Of a stretch of DNA of 64,000 nt, positions 59,560-64,000 are shown piece by piece (the first letter of the stretch is position 1; each line of letters opens with the position of its first letter). Location of the stretch: the NCBI GenBank assembly GCA_036936605.1, contig JAUPFV010000002.1:267724770-267788769 (forward strand). Direction: 5' to 3'. Under the pieces are notes generated by a model. It saw nothing but the letters and a program-made list of their open reading frames with translations. It made no database searches and was not told where the DNA came from. The position numbers were made by a program, and so were the translations under genes. Source of the stretch: Limnanthes douglasii subsp. nivea. Its lineage: Eukaryota > Streptophyta > Magnoliopsida > Brassicales > Limnanthaceae.

Positions 59560-61050
59560 TTGAGTTTCAATAAGTGCAAGAAAACACGTAAATATTGAAA
59601 AATAAAACTCCAGCTTTAGCCTGAAGAAAGTAAACCCAAGTAAAATGACTAAAATCATCAATGCATGTAATAAAATACTTGTAGTGTGCACGAGAAACAA
59701 CGGGTGAAATCCTCCAAACATCACTATGAATAACATCAAAGCATTGTGAAGTACGAGATATATGAAGAGAAAAAGGTAAAACCTTACTTTTACCAAGTTT
59801 GCATGATGTACAATCGAAAGAAAGATCCAGAGAATAACTTGTTTTATTTCTCAATAATCCAGAATGAACCAAAAGTATGAAGTACATCAGAATGTGGATG
59901 ACATAGATGTTTATGCCATATTTGGTTTCGAGAACCAACAACATTAGATGCAAACGAAAGAGGAAAAATAGGAACAGAAGTTGAAAGATACTTATACAAT
60001 GGAAAAAGACGTACCATTTTGGGATCCTCCGCAATCATCTTCCCTGACACTTGATCTTGCACAACACAACCAAAACGAGAGAAAATGACATGACAATTAT
60101 TATCCACCAATTTACCTATAGAAATAAGATTGTGGAGAGGTCCGGAGATACAAAAACATTAGTGAATGTAGAAGAAAGATCACTAACAACACTAATAGGT
60201 CTAGAATTACCATCAATAATGTTAATTTTCAGATTTCCATCATAATTTCTAACATTAGAAAAAGAAAAAACGTCATTAGTCATATGATTCGAGGCTCCAT
60301 AATCAAAATACCATGGTGTGGAATAATTTTGAGGATTATATTAGAGTCCAAAAGCAGAAAAAACAAAGTGATAATTTGTTGTACCATATCAATAGTGAGT
60401 GTTTTTGGATTAGTTGATGGAGAATGAATATGAACAGTCAATGAGGCAGTAGGCAATGCAGTAGAACGAGAAGCACTAGTGGATGCATGATAGACAGTAC
60501 ATTGTCGTCGTTCAAGTCGAGTAGGATAAGCAGAGATGATGTGCCCCTGCTTCTTACAGTAGTTACAAACCTTTTTTGGACAATTCCGAGAAACATGACC
60601 GAAATAATTACAACTATAAATTTGGATATCACGCATATCTCTATTTTTATTTCTCTTTTGTGTCGCATAAGCTACATGAATAAGTGTACTATTATTAGAT
60701 TGATGTTCAATAAATGTCTGAGTTATCATTCGCAGCTCCTCACGAAAAATTTCACATAAACATGTATCAGAGATGGTACGGGATAATGATTCATTAGATT
60801 AGAGCATGCAATTTCAAAATTTGGTCGTAGCTTCATCAAGAATTGATCTTGTTTGCTGGTTGCATGCATTGTCTGGATAGCTGCAAGAACTGCAGTAGGA
60901 ATATCTGCATACAATTGAAATTAACATTCCCAAACTCAATAATTTTTTCCCTAAATTTAATATGAAACGAGTCGAATTTATCGAGTGACATGATGTAGTA
61001 AAAAAAATCCATAAAAAAACTAAAATCTCCAAATTATCCAAAAGAGAGAA
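59560..61050 (-). pseudogene. Ty1/copia gag-protease-integrase remnant
   Basis: Right to left: a gag region with DQFLMKLRPNFEIACSNLMN near 60830; a zinc knuckle YSCNYFGHVSRNCPKKVC followed by NYCKKQGHI near 60600; the protease-region YFDYGASNHMTND near 60290, where Tyr stands in place of Ser/Thr in the D-(S/T)-G site; the pre-integrase block IWHKHLCHPHSDVLHTF near 59920; CTSCKLGKSKVLPFS near 59800; and integrase HYKYFITCIDDFSHFTWVYF near 59660. Frames are broken. RT and RNase H were not found and neither were LTRs. Confidence 0.8.
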
Positions 61051-62268
61051 AAAAAAATCTCAACACCTAAACATTCCACAAAAGAATAAAAAATATGAAA
61101 CTAAAAGTATGACAGTAACAAAACTTTTATTCAAAAATCATTAATACGTGTAAATAATTCACATTTGTAAAAATTATGTTACATGAAATAAAAAATTAAA
61201 ATATATTTAGTGTTTTTATTAGTTTTTCTTAATGTACAATCATGTCTATTATTGTTTGATAAGTTTTTCTTAAAATATATTTAGTGTTTTTTGAAATTAA
61301 TGTTTGATAAGTTTAATTTTTAACATATTGAATAATTTTATTTTTAGATAAAAATATTAAATAATTTCATCAAATAAATTTTAATTTTACAACAATTAGT
61401 TAATTAAATATTAGTTAATTGATATATGTGGCGGTGTTTATTTGAATTGATTTTTATAACAAAAATACTTTTTAATATATAAGAAAACATTAATAATTTT
61501 AATAAATCTCCGAATAATCCATCTGGGTATATTGATCCAATTAGACACTCTAGACAAAAGAAATGGTTCAAACTGAACCAACACTAAAATTGAGAATAAA
61601 AAATAATATATATTTTAGAAAGACTAAAACTCTAATAGAAACAAAATAAATTGTTTAAAAATGAAAATAAAAATGAAAATAAAAATAAAAATGAAAATGT
61701 AAGATAAAGTCTTCGACTAAGTGGTAAACAGGTCAACCCACGACCCACAAGGTTGCAGGTCTGGTAGGTTACTGCTTATACAGGTGTAACAGGTTGCAGT
61801 TCTCGCAGGTTACTGCTTATACAGATCTAACAAGTAAACAGGTCTGGCAGGTTGCAGGTCTTGCAGATTGTAGGTCTGACAGGTAAACTCACGCACGTTA
61901 TCTACCAGAAGATTCATTTAAGATACTACTTATCAAGTATTTTTTAATATTTTTTAAAATTAATTTAAATGTGTTAATTAAATCGAATTTTAATAATTGA
62001 GATATGTACAATATAAACGAAATAATTATGCTATTTATTTTATTTTAATTAAAATATTATATTATTAATATCAAAATTTTATAATGAAAGCATGTATATC
62101 GTAAACCATATGATTTTAATATGATTTTGATATTGTTTGATTATATTTAGATATTTAAGATATTTTATTTAATATTAGGTAGATATTAAATAATATATAC
62201 ACATCTAATTGTATTTTGATTATAAATTATTATATTATTGAAAATACTTTTACGATTATAAAATTAAT
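61051..62268. other. AT-rich interval with a short minisatellite
   Basis: No gene. At about 61728-61895 there are tandem degenerate copies of CAGGTCTGGCAGGTTGCAGG, in which GGTTACTGCTTATACAG occurs twice. AT-rich DNA is on both sides. A partial copy of the 152-bp repeat unit lies near 62110-62155. Confidence 0.5.
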
Positions 62269-62723
62269 AATTTGATTGTCTTAACAACAAGATATCCTAA
62301 ACAAGATAATTGTAATATGATTTTGATATTGTTTGATTATATTTAGATTTTTATGATGCCCATTAGACATAATTATTTTGATTTTAAATTATTAGGTAGT
62401 TCTTTAGATCTTTCAAGCTAATTTGATCGTCTTAACAAGATATCCTAAACAAGATAATTGTAATATGATTTTGATATTGTTTGATTATATTTAGATTTTT
62501 ATGATGTCCATTAGACATATAATTGTATTTTGATTTTAAATTATTAGGTAGTTCTTTAGATCTTTCAAGCTAATTTGATCGTCTTAACAAGATATCCTAA
62601 ACAAGATAATTGTAATATGATTTTGATATTGTTTGATTATATTTAGATTTTTATGATGCCCATTAGACATATAATTGTATTTTGATTTTAAATTATTAGG
62701 TAGTTCTTTAGATCTTTCAAGCT
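62269..62723. repeat. Tandem trimer of a ~152-bp unit
   Basis: Three head-to-tail copies start at about 62269, 62420 and 62572. Each runs from AATTTGATCGTCTTAAC to GATCTTTCAAGCT. Copies 2 and 3 are nearly identical; copy 1 has a few changes and small indels. The unit is very AT-rich, and its length is near the nucleosome-sized range common for plant satellites. Confidence 0.85.
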
Positions 62724-62989
62724 TCAAGTGTATATGTTTAGATGATTTAAATAGTTTATTGTATTTTCGAACTACTCAATATTTGAAGTATAAATTTAAA
62801 TTTTTTTAGCATTGTATAAGTATATGTATAAACATAATTTACTTGTAAATAACAAAATAAAAATTGAAATTGAAAGAGAATTAAATAACATTTAATAAAA
62901 AATAAAAGTAAAACAAAAAATTCATTAATAATAAAAACCAAACAACTAACATAGTTGTTCAATCAAATAAAAAAGAAAAACATTACGAT

Positions 62990-64000
62990 GAAAATGCTTA
63001 ATACAATCAAATGTAAAAAACTAAGGAGTTTCGTTGTCGTTGTTGGAAGGTGGTGGACCTTGCAAATACATGTTCTCCATCATTTATCGCATGTATTTGG
63101 ATTGTTCCGATTGAGAGTTTGCAAATCGATCATTCCATTAATCTTGTCTATCATGCCACTGCACGTATTGACCATGCACTGGTCGTATTCACCATGCCAC
63201 TGCTGTAATTGACCAAGTTTCTCGGTCACCCCTCCCTGCCACTGCTGTAATTAACCAAGTTGCTCGTTCACTCTCTCTCTCTGCCACTGCTCAAATTGAC
63301 CCTGCCAGTTCGTATATTGAGTATGTCACTCCATATGCTGAGTATGCGCCCAGTGGGCATACTCGATCTGCTGCTCATGCGCCCACTCAACATATTCGTG
63401 GTCGGAACGTTCTTCTTGTCGCGGTAGTCTAGAAGAAGCACCATGAGTAACTGGATCGACAGACGGCTGAATTTCTTGCTGAGGGTATTCAGAAGGTGGA
63501 TTTGGTGGTTTGGTAACATTGTTCGTAGCCCATATATCATCCAACAAGTGCCTATGGTGACGTCATGCCTGCCATTTTTATATCAACTCTTCATCTCAAG
63601 TGTATATCTCCTGCAATTTCAAAGAGTTTCTACCTAGAACACTACTTGGCCTAACCATCATCGGAGTGTACATACTCATATCAACCCCTTTCATAACAAG
63701 CAAATGACTCAATATCATCCCATAAGGTACTTTATCCCCCCTAGTTTTTATAGCCATATTTTGAATCATCAAACTAGGCAAACTAATTCCTCCTTCATTT
63801 CATACCATAAAAACAGTTAAAAATGTTTGAATATAGGAAAGTTACGAATCATTGTTACTAGGGGAATAAATAAACTATTTACAAATTTCAAAGGTAATTT
63901 CCCATTAGCATCCAAATTACCTCTTACGACTCGAAATTTACCGTTAATTTTTGGAGCGGTCAAACCACAACTCAGAAGCTCTACTGCTTGATCGTAGGAC
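62990..64000 (-). pseudogene. Unrecognised plant-repeat coding remnant (possibly gypsy-associated)
   Basis: On the minus strand, from the right edge: YDQAVELLSCGLTAPKINGK, then KLPLKFVNSLFIPLVTMIRN, then SLPSLMIQNMAIKTRGDKVP, YGMILSHLLVMKGVDMSMYT. After a frame change come LLDDIWATNNVTKPPNP and a Glu/Gln/Trp-rich stretch (HEQQIEYAHWAHTQHMEW). Stops and frame changes show decay. The layout recalls the plant-transposon-associated domain proteins encoded next to Athila/Tat elements, but I cannot assign it firmly. Cut by the window edge. Confidence 0.4.

Overview
The window is a repeat-rich stretch of a plant nuclear genome, most likely a eudicot. The evidence is its AT-rich intergenic DNA, GT-AG introns, Ty3/gypsy and Ty1/copia remnants, plant-type LINEs with DUF4283-like ORF1, Mutator-like (MULE) remnants, a plant TIR-domain fragment and one intact cysteine-rich receptor-like kinase gene. 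The species cannot be named from sequence alone. There is one clear host gene, at 54890-57870 (+). Nearly everything else is transposable-element DNA of several ages, much of it nested.

Layout, left to right. 1-1474 (-): decayed copy of a retrotransposon antisense gene. 3085-4646 and 10166-10960 (-): one MULE transposase pseudogene, split by Element 1. Element 1 (4652-10160, minus orientation, TSD GATAC) is a deletion derivative of a Tat-lineage gypsy element. It lost gag, protease, RT, RNase H and the integrase N-terminus, but keeps an intact antisense gene. 11674-12491: a small inverted-repeat element with a palindromic 30-bp minisatellite. 15056-16295 (-): a second MULE pseudogene. 16606-21054: a 4.4-kb Pack-MULE-like element carrying a TIR-domain exon and a 2.4-kb minisatellite. 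21471-24337 (+): a 5'-truncated LINE with a 20-bp TSD. 24358-29020 (+): an old, decayed Tat-lineage element (Element 3). 29150-29492 and 40013-42461 (-): a LINE split by Element 2.

Element 2 (29498-40007, plus orientation, TSD TACTC) is a structurally complete 10.5-kb Tat-lineage element: 457-bp LTRs, PBS, gag-PR, RT-RNase H with a second RNase H, integrase, a convergent antisense gene with its own TATA box and intron, and a PPT. Its gag-pol frame carries two in-frame amber codons, both at domain boundaries. 43288-53469 (-): a decayed chromodomain gypsy element whose 5' LTR is split by an AT-rich insert that holds a LINE with an intact 1374-codon ORF2 (48195-52750). 53748-54340: a hAT-like MITE carrying a tRNA-Ala-like sequence, just upstream of the kinase gene. 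Downstream of the kinase are an unexplained structured segment (58230-58368), gypsy and copia fragments, a 152-bp tandem trimer and an unrecognised decayed coding region running off the right edge.

Most noteworthy: (i) the Transposase_28-like antisense gene, found three times with the same intron position; (ii) two pairs of stem-loops that sit between the convergent sense and antisense genes in both better-preserved copies; (iii) the Pack-MULE-like element with a TIR-domain exon; (iv) the three-hairpin segment after the kinase gene. All family assignments were made by reading translations by eye; no database search was run.
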